Of a DNA stretch of 54,304 bases, positions 8,157-16,515 are shown one piece after another. Position 1 is the stretch's first letter. Each line of letters opens with the position of its first letter. The stretch lies in the NCBI GenBank assembly GCA_050304855.1, contig JBNLEI010000310.1, positions 1-54,304 of the forward strand, in the 5' to 3' direction. This DNA is from Methylomarinum sp050304855 (lineage in GTDB: Bacteria > Pseudomonadota > Gammaproteobacteria > Methylococcales > Methylomonadaceae). The notes beneath the pieces were generated by a model. The model was not told where the DNA came from and did no database searches. It saw nothing but the letters and a program-made list of their open reading frames with translations. A program made the translations under genes and the position numbers.

Positions 8157-11100
8157 ATGAGTAAAGGGCCCTTTCTCAGTAAGCTATCGATACCGCGATT
8201 GGCGGACGTCTACATCAGGACACGTTTGTTTAAGCGATTGGATAAAGCTCAACAGACAAAAGTTATTTGGTTATCTGCTCCGGCCGGAAGCGGGAAAACA
8301 ACGCTGATTGCTAGTTATATCAAAGAGAAGGGATTGCCTGCCTTGTGGTATCAGATGGACGAAGGCGATAACGACATCGCTTCTTTTTTTTATTTTATGG
8401 GGCAACAGCCCGAATTCTTAAATAAACCCAGATTGCCTCTGTTGACACCGGAATATTTCGGCAATCCTTCTTTGTTTATCCGTAATTATTTCCGGGCTTT
8501 GTTTAAACTGCTATCGTCACCTTGTTTGCTGGTTTTTGACAATTTTCAGGATATTGAGGAGGGTAGTCTATTAAATACTTTACTGCCGGTCGCTCTAGCG
8601 GAAGTGCCGCGAGAAATCTCTATAGTATTTATTAGCCGTTCGGTTCCCCCACCAAACTTTTCACGTTTGTGGGCCAATGCGGAATTGACTTTGCTGGACG
8701 CCGAAGATTTTCAATTAACGGAAGTCGAATGTATCGCTTTGGGGAAGCTTCGTTACAGCCGAAAATTCAGCAAACAACAACTTTTATCGATTTATCGTCT
8801 TACAAGGGGGTGGGTGGCCGGTCAGATATTGTTATTGGAACAAATCAAGCATGGTAATCAGTTGCCGGACTTCGATCTCAATAGCAACTTACAGGTCGTT
8901 TTCGATTATTTTGCCGTGGAAATATTTAATCGTGCCGACCAGGATATACAGCAGTTTTTACTAAGAACGGCACTGTTGAATAGATTCACTCCACAAGCGG
9001 CGGAGGAATTGTCCGGTTTGCATTTGGCTGAGTTTATATTAGAGGAACTAAACCGAAGCAACTTTTTTACGGTAAAACATTGTCATCCCGTCTTATTGTA
9101 TGAATATCATCCTTTGTTCCGCACATTCCTAAGATCGCGTTTGCATCAAGCTTTTTCACCTGAATATGTAATCAATCTGCAACGTACGACGGCGGATATC
9201 TTGGCAAAATCCAATCAGATCAACGAGGCGGTTAATTTACTGATCGCTGCAAAAGATTGGAACAAATCGATTACCTTAATCCTGGAACATGCCAAGATCT
9301 ATTTCGAACAGGGAAGGGGGCTGACTTTGCAAAAATGGTTGTTGGCAATTCCCCGACAAGAGCTGAATCGGCAACCTTGGTGCTTGTATTGGTTGGGGTT
9401 ATGCTTTATTCCCATGAATTTTGTTCAGGCTCGGCAATATTTGGAACAAAGCTACACATTGTTTAAATGTACCAACGATCTGACCGGTCTTTGCCTAGCA
9501 TGGAGCGGAATTGTAGATTCTTATATTTTTCAATGGGGGGATTTTGCACCGTTGGACCGTTGGATAACAGAAATGGATGGCTTGATGAAACACTATCCTC
9601 AATTTCCTTCTCCGGAAATTGAAATCAAAGTTGTCGCTGGTTTTTTTTCCACCATGATTTACCGTTGCCCTGAACATCCGGATCGTGAACGTTGGATCGC
9701 CAAGCTCGAACAATACATATTGCAAAGCGATGATCTGTTTTTGCGTACACAATTAGCTAATCATTTAATCCTATATTACTCGTGGTGTAATCTTAATTTA
9801 ACTAAGGCAACCACATTGATCAAGCAGCTGGAAACACCGCTACAAAACTGCGATATAGCCCCGTTTATCCAGATAACCCGATATGCCATTCAAGCGGTTT
9901 ATCATTGGAATGCGGGTAAAACAGAAGCGTGTGAGCACAATGCGCGCCAGGGTTTGGCGATTGCCGAAGAAACCGGGATTCAAGTTTGGAATTTCATGTT
10001 ACTTGCGCAAATCACCTGGGCAAAACTGACTTCCGACGATATCAAAGGTGCCGAAAAAAATCTGGATATCATGGCCGGTTTGTTGAATACCCAACGCTTT
10101 TTGGATGCGGCGCATTACCACTATCAACGCTTCGTTGCCGCTTTTCATAAAGAAAACAACGATGCCATGCGGGAACACGCAAAATTGGCGTTCGATTATG
10201 CTAACAAAGCCGGTTCCCCTTGGGCCATCGCTCTAACGTTGACAGCCGTTGGTCAAGCCCGCTACGCGGATGGTAATACACGAGCGGCTCTGGATTGTCT
10301 GGCCCAAGTCAAGTGCTATGGAAAAACCTTTAGAAGCAGTAACACAATGCTCCAGGCCTTAATGCAGGATGCTGAAATTGAACTCGATATACCGGGCGAA
10401 TCGACATCGACCCAAAAACTGAAAACGGCGCTTTCTTTTTGCCGGAAACACGGTTGGGTCAATTGGCCGTGGTGGTGCCGACGGGTCGTTTCTCGATTGC
10501 TCATTCGTGCCCTCGAAAACGGAATTGAAGTCGAATATGTACGGCAATTGATCAAGAAACGTCATTTCATACCTGAGACGATACCCGTCCATCTTGAAAA
10601 CTGGCCCTGGACCTATAGAATCTATACTTTGGGTCGATTCAACCTTGTTATTAACGATCACCCATTACAGTCTTCCGGTAAATCGCAAAAACGCCCATTG
10701 GAATTACTTAGGGCACTAATATCGCTGGGTGGACGTGATATCAATATTAATCAATTGATGGACTGTATTTGGCCGAGTGCCGAGGCGGACGCGGCCCATG
10801 CCTCGTTCAATATGGCGCTAAAAAGACTGCGGGCATTACTTGGAGATCACCAAGCCATACAATTGAGTGACGGACTGCTTAGCCTCGATCCGCGTTATTG
10901 TTGGGTAGATGCCTGGGCGTTCGAACGGATGGTGGGGACACCTATCATCAACCCCGAACAAACAGAAAAAGCGTTAAAACTCTATCATGGTCAGTTGTTC
11001 AGTAGTGAAATTTGCTTAGGTTGGTGTCTGCCAATGCGTCAGCGATTGCACCGAAAGTACTTGGCTGCGACATCCGGCCTGGGCCTGTATTGGGAAGAGC

Positions 11101-11315
11101 GGCAACAATGGCAGCGTGCAGTGGATTGCTATCAGAATGGCTTAGCAGTTGATGAGTTTGCCGAAGTCTTTTATCAACGGTTGATGGTTTGTTATAAAAA
11201 AATGGGTCTGATCAATGAAGCTCGGCGTATTTACGGTCAATATGCCGATTTAGTTGCTACGCACCCGGAAATGCAGCCCAACGAAGCAAGCTTTCAGATC
11301 TACCTTTCATTATAA
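8157..11315 (+). CDS. STAND-type transcriptional regulator with MalT-like ATPase and C-terminal SARP/BTAD domain
   Basis: 1052 aa. Residues 10-330 form a MalT-like NTPase: Walker A APAGSGKTT (41-49), Walker B CLLVFDNFQD, then the R-x-W-x-x-x-Q-I-L-L sensor region. The middle, about 330-820, is helical TPR-like repeat sequence. The end, about 825-1050, is a winged-helix domain (IYTLGRFNLVINDHPL, LELLRALISLGGRDIN, W-P-S-A-E-A-D-A-A-H-A-S-F-N-M-A-L) followed by a bacterial transcriptional-activator (BTAD) domain, the arrangement of SARP-family activators. So the DNA-binding part is C-terminal and SARP-like, not the LuxR HTH of true MalT. There are no operon partners, and both flanks are gene-poor. 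Target genes and inducer are unknown. The ATG has only a weak Shine-Dalgarno. Confidence 0.85.
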   Translation: MSKGPFLSKLSIPRLADVYIRTRLFKRLDKAQQTKVIWLSAPAGSGKTTLIASYIKEKGLPALWYQMDEGDNDIASFFYFMGQQPEFLNKPRLPLLTPEYFGNPSLFIRNYFRALFKLLSSPCLLVFDNFQDIEEGSLLNTLLPVALAEVPREISIVFISRSVPPPNFSRLWANAELTLLDAEDFQLTEVECIALGKLRYSRKFSKQQLLSIYRLTRGWVAGQILLLEQIKHGNQLPDFDLNSNLQVVFDYFAVEIFNRADQDIQQFLLRTALLNRFTPQAAEELSGLHLAEFILEELNRSNFFTVKHCHPVLLYEYHPLFRTFLRSRLHQAFSPEYVINLQRTTADILAKSNQINEAVNLLIAAKDWNKSITLILEHAKIYFEQGRGLTLQKWLLAIPRQELNRQPWCLYWLGLCFIPMNFVQARQYLEQSYTLFKCTNDLTGLCLAWSGIVDSYIFQWGDFAPLDRWITEMDGLMKHYPQFPSPEIEIKVVAGFFSTMIYRCPEHPDRERWIAKLEQYILQSDDLFLRTQLANHLILYYSWCNLNLTKATTLIKQLETPLQNCDIAPFIQITRYAIQAVYHWNAGKTEACEHNARQGLAIAEETGIQVWNFMLLAQITWAKLTSDDIKGAEKNLDIMAGLLNTQRFLDAAHYHYQRFVAAFHKENNDAMREHAKLAFDYANKAGSPWAIALTLTAVGQARYADGNTRAALDCLAQVKCYGKTFRSSNTMLQALMQDAEIELDIPGESTSTQKLKTALSFCRKHGWVNWPWWCRRVVSRLLIRALENGIEVEYVRQLIKKRHFIPETIPVHLENWPWTYRIYTLGRFNLVINDHPLQSSGKSQKRPLELLRALISLGGRDININQLMDCIWPSAEADAAHASFNMALKRLRALLGDHQAIQLSDGLLSLDPRYCWVDAWAFERMVGTPIINPEQTEKALKLYHGQLFSSEICLGWCLPMRQRLHRKYLAATSGLGLYWEERQQWQRAVDCYQNGLAVDEFAEVFYQRLMVCYKKMGLINEARRIYGQYADLVATHPEMQPNEASFQIYLSL

Positions 11316-11669
11316 GAATTTTCCATCCGTGTTTTCGGATTTGGTGCTATTCAATAAATAATCCTTGCTGTGAAACCGTTTCTTATACTCCGATCAGAGA
11401 TGTCGTCAATATGGAGTTGCTGCGGGTAGTTACCCTTTTCGACCAAATCATTCACTTGGAATGCATACCCACCGGGATTCGCCGCCGTATTGTCGCAGAA
11501 TCGACAGACTGAGTTGTCGGGAAAAGTCCCTTTGTGCGAATTTACGCCATGGTGTTTGAATATATCGATCAAATTGAATCGTTTCGGCTCAGGCTAAAGG
11601 AGGTTTATGAGACGGCTTCCGGTGATATTAAAAAATTCGCGTTAATAACGACCGGAAAACATTTCAGTT
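11316..11669. other. Spacer between convergent genes, no convincing gene
   Basis: 354 bases between the stop of the regulator and the stop of the aminotransferase. A small hairpin (ATCCG / CGGAT, loop TGTTTT) follows the regulator stop but lacks a U-tract. A minus-strand frame at 11351-11572 (73 codons, TTG start, no ribosome site) contains FPDNSVCRFCDNTAANPGG and might be residual coding sequence; no family was recognised. A perfect AAAGGAGG at 11597-11604 precedes an ATG that opens only 12 codons. Confidence 0.4.
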
Positions 11670-12800
11670 TTAATGGCATATGGCATGTAAAACTTTAGCC
11701 AAATTATCAACTGTGCGATCAATTGCTTGCAGCTTATCCAGACCGAACAAACCCAAACGGAAGGTTTTGAAATCGTCGGGTTCATCGCATTGTAACGGGA
11801 TCCCGGCGGCAATTTGCACGCCTTGCTGCAAGAATTTCTTTCCGTTTTGAATAGCGTCGTCGTCTGTGTAACAGACCACAACGCCCGGTGCTTGGTATCC
11901 CTCGGTCGCAACGCTTTTATAGCCGTAGTCAGTCATTAACTGGCGAATTTTTTGGCCTAAGATTTCCTGTTGACTACGGGCTTTTTCAAAACCATACGTT
12001 TCGGTTTCTTTGATAGCTTGGTGGAACCGGGTTAAAGCATCGGTCGGCAGGGTGGCATGATAAGCGTGACCGCCGTTTTCATAGGCCTGCATGATGTGCA
12101 ACCATTTTTGTAAATCGGCGGCAAAACTACTGCTCTTTGTCGATTCAACTTTCCCTCGGGCAACGGCATTCATCATCACCAATGCACTGCAGGGTGACGC
12201 ACTCCAACCCTTTTGCGGGGCGCTGATCAGCACATCAACGCCGCACAATTCCATGTCGATCCAGATCGTGCCGGAAGCTATACAGTCTAAAATCAACATC
12301 CCCCCAACCGAATGCACGGCATCGCCCATTGCACGAATGTAGCCGTCGGGCAATATCATGCCCGACGAGGTTTCCACGTGCGGAGCGAACACTAGATCGG
12401 GTTTTTCACGAAGAATGGTTTCCACCGTTTCCGCAATTGGCGGGGGTTGGTATGCCGGTTGCGATCCGGCTTCGGTCGGGCGGGCTTTTAATACCGAAAT
12501 AGCAGAGGTAATTTTGCCCATTTCCAGAATTTGTGACCAGCGATAACTGAACCAACCGTTGCGGATGATCAAGCATTTTTTATCGGTAGCCAATTGTCTC
12601 GCTACGGCTTCCATTCCGAAAGTCCCGCCACCCGGCACAACCGCAACGGCTTCAGCGTTATAAATTTGCTTTAGCGTAGTCGATATTCCTTTCATCACGC
12701 CCTGAAACGTTTGAGACATGTGGTTGAGTGAACGGTCGGTAAAGACCACCGAGTATTCAAGCAGGCCGTCGGGATCGATATCGGGTAATAAACCGGGCAT
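11670..12800 (-). CDS. Class V PLP-dependent aminotransferase (alanine/serine-glyoxylate aminotransferase type)
   Basis: 376 aa, cytoplasmic. The fold-type I class V pattern is clear: FTDRSLNHMSQTFQGVM near the N-terminus, the glycine-rich VVPGGGTFGMEAVAR (55-68) that cradles PLP phosphate, HVETSSGMILP, the Asp that pairs with the pyridine nitrogen in LILDCIASG (Asp172), and the Schiff-base lysine in ISAPQKGWS (Lys197). The C-terminal small domain ends near the FRLGLFGLDK motif that carries the carboxylate-binding Arg. Members of this group transaminate glyoxylate or pyruvate with alanine, serine or related amino acids. In a methylotroph a serine-cycle or glyoxylate role would be plausible, but no serine-cycle gene is nearby, so the substrate stays open. 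Single-gene unit. Confidence 0.85.
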   Translation of the reverse strand: MPGLLPDIDPDGLLEYSVVFTDRSLNHMSQTFQGVMKGISTTLKQIYNAEAVAVVPGGGTFGMEAVARQLATDKKCLIIRNGWFSYRWSQILEMGKITSAISVLKARPTEAGSQPAYQPPPIAETVETILREKPDLVFAPHVETSSGMILPDGYIRAMGDAVHSVGGMLILDCIASGTIWIDMELCGVDVLISAPQKGWSASPCSALVMMNAVARGKVESTKSSSFAADLQKWLHIMQAYENGGHAYHATLPTDALTRFHQAIKETETYGFEKARSQQEILGQKIRQLMTDYGYKSVATEGYQAPGVVVCYTDDDAIQNGKKFLQQGVQIAAGIPLQCDEPDDFKTFRLGLFGLDKLQAIDRTVDNLAKVLHAICH

Positions 12801-13060
12801 TTGTTTTCCAATGGTAAAAGATTGTGGGATGCATCAAATTACAAAGTCGCGGCATATCACGGTAGTGAAAAAAGCGTCTGACGATGTTTGATAGCGTTAT
12901 GATCATTTTATCTTGTTTTTGGTTATATATTCACATCATGGTTTTTTTGAAAATTCTGCAAAGCATATGCCAAACCGTAACATAATGATTTTGTTTAAGA
13001 GAGAGTTAATCGTTGTTTGTTTTGTGACAAGTTTTTTTGTCGTAAACAGAAACAAATGTG
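12801..13060. other. AT-rich promoter region of the aminotransferase
   Basis: About 260 AT-rich bases upstream of the minus-strand aminotransferase. No open reading frame, clear hairpin or repeat stands out. Together with the TetR remnant to its right it makes a 580-base stretch without a working gene. Confidence 0.4.
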
Positions 13061-13330
13061 TTAGGAAAAGTACGAATAAGCTAAATGCTTAGCCATCGGA
13101 ATTTGTGCATTAGCTAAATTTAGTTCGTGACTGACTATTTTCATCGGAACCAAGAAAGGTTGCTCGGCTTTTGCTTCAACAATGTCTTGTTGTTGACCGC
13201 GCCGGAGTGCTTCCGCGATGGCGTTTTGCCAAATCTGGAAAAATGCTTAGATTCGTTTTCTGAAACCTTTCGTCGAGTGGCGACATTTCCTGTGCCAGGA
13301 TAATTAGCGGGCGGCCGAGAAAAAGAAATT
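13061..13330 (-). pseudogene. Remnant of a TetR-family regulator (C-terminal domain only)
   Basis: On the minus strand one frame reads FLGRPLIILAQEMSPLDERF and, after a frameshift, a second reads FFQIWQNAIAEALRRGQQQD and continues to YSYFS and a stop. Together these give the G-C-x-x-G-N-L-A-x-E-M-S...F...I-F-x-x-W...I-A-E-A-L-R-R-G-Q signature of the C-terminal domain of YxaF/LmrA-type TetR repressors. The DNA-binding half is absent and the second frame is closed upstream by TAA. It lies immediately downstream of the uracil-DNA glycosylase gene, which suggests an ancient deletion or insertion here. Confidence 0.6.
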
Positions 13331-13381
13331 TGAATGTTTGGCTGCCAGGAAATTTATATGAAACAGCTCAATCGGACTGGA

Positions 13382-13975
13382 TTAGTCAGAAGCGGAAAGA
13401 AGTTCGGAAATTCTTTTCTGTAATTCCGGCAGTAGTTCATGTTCGAACCAAGGATTTTGTTTCAGCCAACCATTGTTTCGCGGGCTGGGGTGGGGTAACG
13501 GTGCGAATTGAGGCCAATAGTCGTGCCAGTTTTGGACGGTTGCGGTCAATCCTGATTTTGCTCTGTTACCGAGGTGCCAGCGCTGAGCATAGCGGCCGAT
13601 TAACAAGGTTAACTGGATATGGGGTAACAAGGCCAGTAATTGATGACGCCAATGTTCGACGCATTCCGGACGGGGTGGCAGATCGCCGGATGTTCCTGTT
13701 CCAGGATAACAAAATCCCATCGGGAGGATAGCGACCGTTTCCGGACTGTAGAAAACGGTTTCATCGATCCTCATCCAACTTCTGAGCCTCGTTCCACTGG
13801 CATCATTGAAGGGAATGCCACTCTCGTGCGCCTTCCGGCCCGGCGCCTGACCGGCAATCAGGATACGTGCGCTCGGATGCAGTTGGAATATCGGTTTGGG
13901 CTTCAATGGAAGGCAAGAGGCGCACAACGTGCAACCTCTCGCTTCGTTGATGATGGTTTGTCCGGGGACGGTCAT
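13382..13975 (-). CDS. Uracil-DNA glycosylase superfamily protein
   Basis: 197 aa. Motif 1, GQAPGRKAHESGIPF (about 43-57), is the uracil-binding/catalytic loop seen in UDG superfamily members with GxAPG. It is followed by NDASGTRLRSWM. The C-terminal LPHPSPRNNGW (about 161-171) is the DNA-intercalation loop (H-P-S-x-x-N). The N-terminal CTLCASCLPL has Cys residues, but not the full four-Cys iron-sulfur arrangement of family 4/5. The closest type is the small family-4-like group found in proteobacteria. Its ATG overlaps the stop of the upstream DUF4383 gene (ATGA), so it is translationally coupled to the cytochrome P460 operon, an odd partnership for a DNA-repair enzyme. Confidence 0.8.
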   Translation of the reverse strand: MTVPGQTIINEARGCTLCASCLPLKPKPIFQLHPSARILIAGQAPGRKAHESGIPFNDASGTRLRSWMRIDETVFYSPETVAILPMGFCYPGTGTSGDLPPRPECVEHWRHQLLALLPHIQLTLLIGRYAQRWHLGNRAKSGLTATVQNWHDYWPQFAPLPHPSPRNNGWLKQNPWFEHELLPELQKRISELLSASD

Positions 13976-14367
13976 CTCATTTCGTAGGCGTGAATCGGTA
14001 ATTCGGGTTTTTTATCGGCGAACAGAAACCCCGAAGCCAGGACTACCAGTGCTAAGCCCAAGTGCAGCCAATGGTCGGCCTGATTGACGCGAATAATACC
14101 CAGTAACGTGTTACCGTCGGTCATAAAACCCAATACGGTTACCGCGATTCCGCCCAATCCCAACAGCTTTAGCAGTCGGCTTTCGTAGCCTGGAAATATT
14201 AACGCGCCGACGATAAAAACGACTCCGAGCAAACCGTGAACCAGATTGTGAACGGCATTGGTTTCGAATAGTCCGACTGCCGAAACAAGCGGATTCGGGA
14301 CGAAACCCAATACTCCGACGGCGACAAAAACGGCACCGTAAATCAGGTTGATAATACGTGTATTCAT
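13972..14367 (-). CDS. DUF4383 family membrane protein
   Basis: 131 aa from the ATG at 14367, chosen because GGAG sits seven bases before it; the upstream in-frame ATG at 14382 has no ribosome site. Four hydrophobic helices are visible: IINLIYGAVFVAVGVLGFV, LVHGLLGVVFIVGALI, LLGLGGIAVTVLGFM and WLHLGLALVVLASGFLF. The N-N-L-V-H-like segment NAVHNLVHG and the D-H-W-L-H-L helix are typical of DUF4383. Function is unknown. It is the middle gene of the P460 / DUF4383 / UDG operon, and its stop overlaps the UDG start. Confidence 0.75.
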   Translation of the reverse strand: MNTRIINLIYGAVFVAVGVLGFVPNPLVSAVGLFETNAVHNLVHGLLGVVFIVGALIFPGYESRLLKLLGLGGIAVTVLGFMTDGNTLLGIIRVNQADHWLHLGLALVVLASGFLFADKKPELPIHAYEMR

Positions 14368-14400
14368 GGTGGATCTCCACATTATTTTAAGTAGAAGGCG

Positions 14401-15003
14401 TTATTGTCTACCGGTCCCCGCTTCACCCATGCCCGCGGCAGCACGGAGTACCGGATAAAACTGAACAAAAACCTGGTCTTTAATGGCTTTGGTTTGATGA
14501 CAGGCCAAACAGTTTTCACCGGGTTGGGCGAGAGCCGTTGAGTACAATACGGGACTGTTTTCTATGGTAAAACGGAAAAATCCCCAGTATCCCGGTGCAT
14601 CGGGAAGGTATTGTTTGCTTTTGACCATTGCTTCCAAGCCGATATATTCGCCCTGGAAATAGCCGTTGCCGCTTGGCGCCTGTTTTCCGCCGACGCTGAC
14701 CAGTTCTTTCACAATTACCGTACCGTCGCGAAAGTCTCCGGTTTTTTTCCAATATTCCCAACTGACCGGGTCGATATAAACATTATGGAATTCCGGAAAC
14801 GCCGCTTTGCCGTTATTCATGTCGTTTGGCGTGAGTGGGGCACCGATGAATATCCATTCCCGATAACCGCTCGGTCTGACGAGCTGTCCTTTGGCATCGA
14901 AGTGGGCATAGTTTGTCATACCCGACATTTCATCCGCGTTGACGGGAGGTATAGCAGCTAAGGCCCAAAAAATAAGGAAGGCATTGAAGTTGAATCTGAA
15001 CAT
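14401..15003 (-). CDS. Cytochrome P460 family protein (periplasmic c-type haem)
   Basis: 200 aa. A signal peptide (FLIFWALAAIPPVNA) sends it to the periplasm. The C-terminal CLACH (165-169) is the single c-type haem site. The body (YREWIFIGAPLTPNDMN, FPEFHNVYIDPVSWEYWKKTG, FRDGTVIVKELVS, GYWGFFRF) is characteristic of the P460 fold. Family members oxidise hydroxylamine and NO to N2O or nitrite with a lysine-crosslinked haem. Lys99 in VIVKE is one possible crosslinking residue, but I cannot assign it without alignment. The gene has a good AGGAG and is divergent from a TetR gene across an operator-rich spacer, which implies inducible expression. Confidence 0.85.
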   Translation of the reverse strand: MFRFNFNAFLIFWALAAIPPVNADEMSGMTNYAHFDAKGQLVRPSGYREWIFIGAPLTPNDMNNGKAAFPEFHNVYIDPVSWEYWKKTGDFRDGTVIVKELVSVGGKQAPSGNGYFQGEYIGLEAMVKSKQYLPDAPGYWGFFRFTIENSPVLYSTALAQPGENCLACHQTKAIKDQVFVQFYPVLRAAAGMGEAGTGRQ

Positions 15004-15026
15004 AGTGGTCTCCTAATAAAAAACAA

Positions 15027-15052
15027 ACAAGTAAACCAATCGGTTTACTTGT
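15027..15052. promoter_or_regulatory. TetR operator 1 (11-bp perfect arms)
   Basis: ACAAGTAAACC, four-base spacer AATC, then GGTTTACTTGT: a perfect inverted repeat 24 bases before the P460 start codon. The adjacent, divergent TetR gene is the natural candidate for its ligand-controlled repressor. Confidence 0.75.
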
Positions 15053-15056
15053 ATGA

Positions 15057-15082
15057 AAGAGTAAACCGTTCTGTTTACTCTT
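15057..15082. promoter_or_regulatory. TetR operator 2 (10-bp perfect arms)
   Basis: AAGAGTAAAC, six-base spacer, then GTTTACTCTT. It shares the AGTAAAC/GTTTACT core and the same 26-base footprint with operator 1, from which it is separated by only four bases. Two dimers could therefore bind side by side. Confidence 0.72.
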
Positions 15083-15093
15083 GTCAAGAGTTT

Positions 15094-15114
15094 TGTATAC
15101 AAATCGGTTTACTT
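15094..15114. promoter_or_regulatory. TetR operator 3 (degenerate left arm)
   Basis: The right half AATCGGTTTACTT is identical to operator 1. The left half, TGTATACA, matches the AGTAAACC arm at five of eight positions. It lies nearest the TetR gene and could mediate autorepression. Confidence 0.55.
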
Positions 15115-15178
15115 TTTGTCGTCCGCTGGTATCCTTTAATACGGAACTGTTGGCAAACATCGAAAAACAAGGAGCTTC

Positions 15179-15742
15179 ATGGGATCCACCCTTAAACAAG
15201 ACGCGATCGTCGAAACCGCTTACCGGCTCTTCAAAGAAAACGGTTTTTACGCGACCGGAGTCGATTTGATCATGCGTGAGGCCGGTATCTCGAAGAGAAC
15301 CCTATATAAGTATTTCCCAACCAAAAACGAACTGATTGTGGCGGTATTGGAGCATTACCGTTTGAACTACCGGCAACATATGGATCGTCTGCTGGCTGAG
15401 GACAAAGGTAACGAACGAGGTAAAATCCGGGCGATTTTCGCCGATGCCGCCACTTGGTTCGGTAACGTCAATTTTCATGGTTGTTTGGCCGTCAACGCGA
15501 TGGGTGAGTTCGCCGGTAAAGACGACGCCATCGAAAAAGCCTGCCTACGATTCAAACAGTGGGAGATGGACGTGTTAAGAGAACTTTGTTTGTCCATGGG
15601 GGCCAACAAAGCTGATGAACTGGCATACAAATTATTTGTGTTATTGGAAGGTATGTCGGCGATCGCTCAAGTCAATAAAGGACCGAGTCCCGTGGATATG
15701 ACGGCGATGGCCGATGAAATTATTGATCGGCACATGAGTTGA
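15179..15742 (+). CDS. TetR/AcrR-family repressor, likely regulator of the cytochrome P460 operon
   Basis: 187 aa. The HTH is at residues 6-50: AIVETAYRLFKENGFYATGV, then AGISKRTLYKYFPTKNELI. The C-terminal ligand domain contains NFHGCLAVNAMGEFA, typical of the subgroup with a G-C-L-x-x-N motif. The start is fixed by AAGGAG five bases before ATG. It is divergent from the P460 operon, and three copies of a GTTTACT-type palindrome lie in the 175-base spacer, so autoregulation and control of P460 are the simplest reading. The inducer is unknown; a reactive nitrogen compound would fit the target gene, but this is speculation. Confidence 0.88.
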   Translation: MGSTLKQDAIVETAYRLFKENGFYATGVDLIMREAGISKRTLYKYFPTKNELIVAVLEHYRLNYRQHMDRLLAEDKGNERGKIRAIFADAATWFGNVNFHGCLAVNAMGEFAGKDDAIEKACLRFKQWEMDVLRELCLSMGANKADELAYKLFVLLEGMSAIAQVNKGPSPVDMTAMADEIIDRHMS

Positions 15743-15799
15743 TTGAGTTGCATTCACAGGCCAACGCAGCATTGCTGGAGTCGTTCAGTTGACAATAGG

Positions 15800-15809
15800 A
15801 CCGATCGGT
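15800..15809. promoter_or_regulatory. Palindrome ACCGATCGGT in the promoter of the second TetR gene
   Basis: A perfect 10-base palindrome starting six bases after a TTGACA -35-like hexamer (15789-15794) and 14 bases before the ATG of the TetR gene. The core resembles operators of TetR repressors that control their own gene. Binding here would block RNA polymerase. Confidence 0.5.
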
Positions 15810-15823
15810 ACAAAAATAGCTCT

Positions 15824-16411
15824 ATGAATATTGGAAGACCGAGAGGATTCGATACCGAAAAGGCCTTGGAGGCAGCCATGCAACAATTCTGGCAGGTCGG
15901 CTACGAGGCGACATCGTTACAAGATTTGCTGAATGTCATGGGGTTGTCGAAAAGTAGCCTCTATCAGACCTTTGGCAATAAACACCGATTGTTTATGAGT
16001 TGCATTGATTATTACCAGCGTCTGATGGCTCATAATTTAGCAACCCAATTGGAAAGCGGCGATTCGGCAATACAATTTCTTGTAGGCTTGTTGCAGGATG
16101 TAATCAGCGAAGCCGAACAGTCCACCCATAAAAAAGGATGTTTTTTGGTGAATTCCATCAATGAGTTGTGCCCGCAGGATGTAGAAGCGTCGGAGGCTGC
16201 TGCGCACGGCATCGAGAATATGGGGAAAGTTTTGTTTCGCGCGATCGAACGCGGCAAACGGGAAGGCGATATCAACCCCATGTCTGATAACCATACCTTG
16301 GTTAATTATTTACTCGCCCAGATCAGCGGCTTGAGAACGATGGTTAAAGCGGGTGTAGATATTAAAATCTTGCAAGCCGTTGTCGACATGACGCTAAAAT
16401 CGTTTCGATAA
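15824..16411 (+). CDS. TetR/AcrR-family regulator
   Basis: 195 aa from the ATG at 15824 (MNIGRPRGFDTEKALEAAMQ). The frame is open further upstream from a TTG at 15743, but that would overlap the palindromic promoter and gives an unlikely N-terminus. The HTH is TSLQDLLNVMGLSKSSLYQT, followed by FGNKHRLF. G-R-P-R-x-F-D-x-x-x-A-L at the start marks the YxaF/LmrA-like subgroup. The C-terminal part has KKGCFLVNSINELCPQD, the usual G-C-L-x-x-N ligand-pocket strand. It precedes an AhpD-like redox gene by about 100 bases on the same strand and probably controls it and itself. Confidence 0.85.
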   Translation: MNIGRPRGFDTEKALEAAMQQFWQVGYEATSLQDLLNVMGLSKSSLYQTFGNKHRLFMSCIDYYQRLMAHNLATQLESGDSAIQFLVGLLQDVISEAEQSTHKKGCFLVNSINELCPQDVEASEAAAHGIENMGKVLFRAIERGKREGDINPMSDNHTLVNYLLAQISGLRTMVKAGVDIKILQAVVDMTLKSFR

Positions 16412-16515
16412 AAAAAGTGGAGGTGATTAGCTAACGGGTTTAGAAATAAGGTCTTTTTTGCTTAATTGTGGACCAAATGGTTTTAAATGTGACATTTTAA
16501 TTGAGGAGTAACAAT

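Noticed and set aside
11597..11645. Perfect AAAGGAGG followed by an ATG on the plus strand
   Set aside because: It opens only 12 codons (MRRLPVILKNSR) between convergent genes, with no promoter seen.
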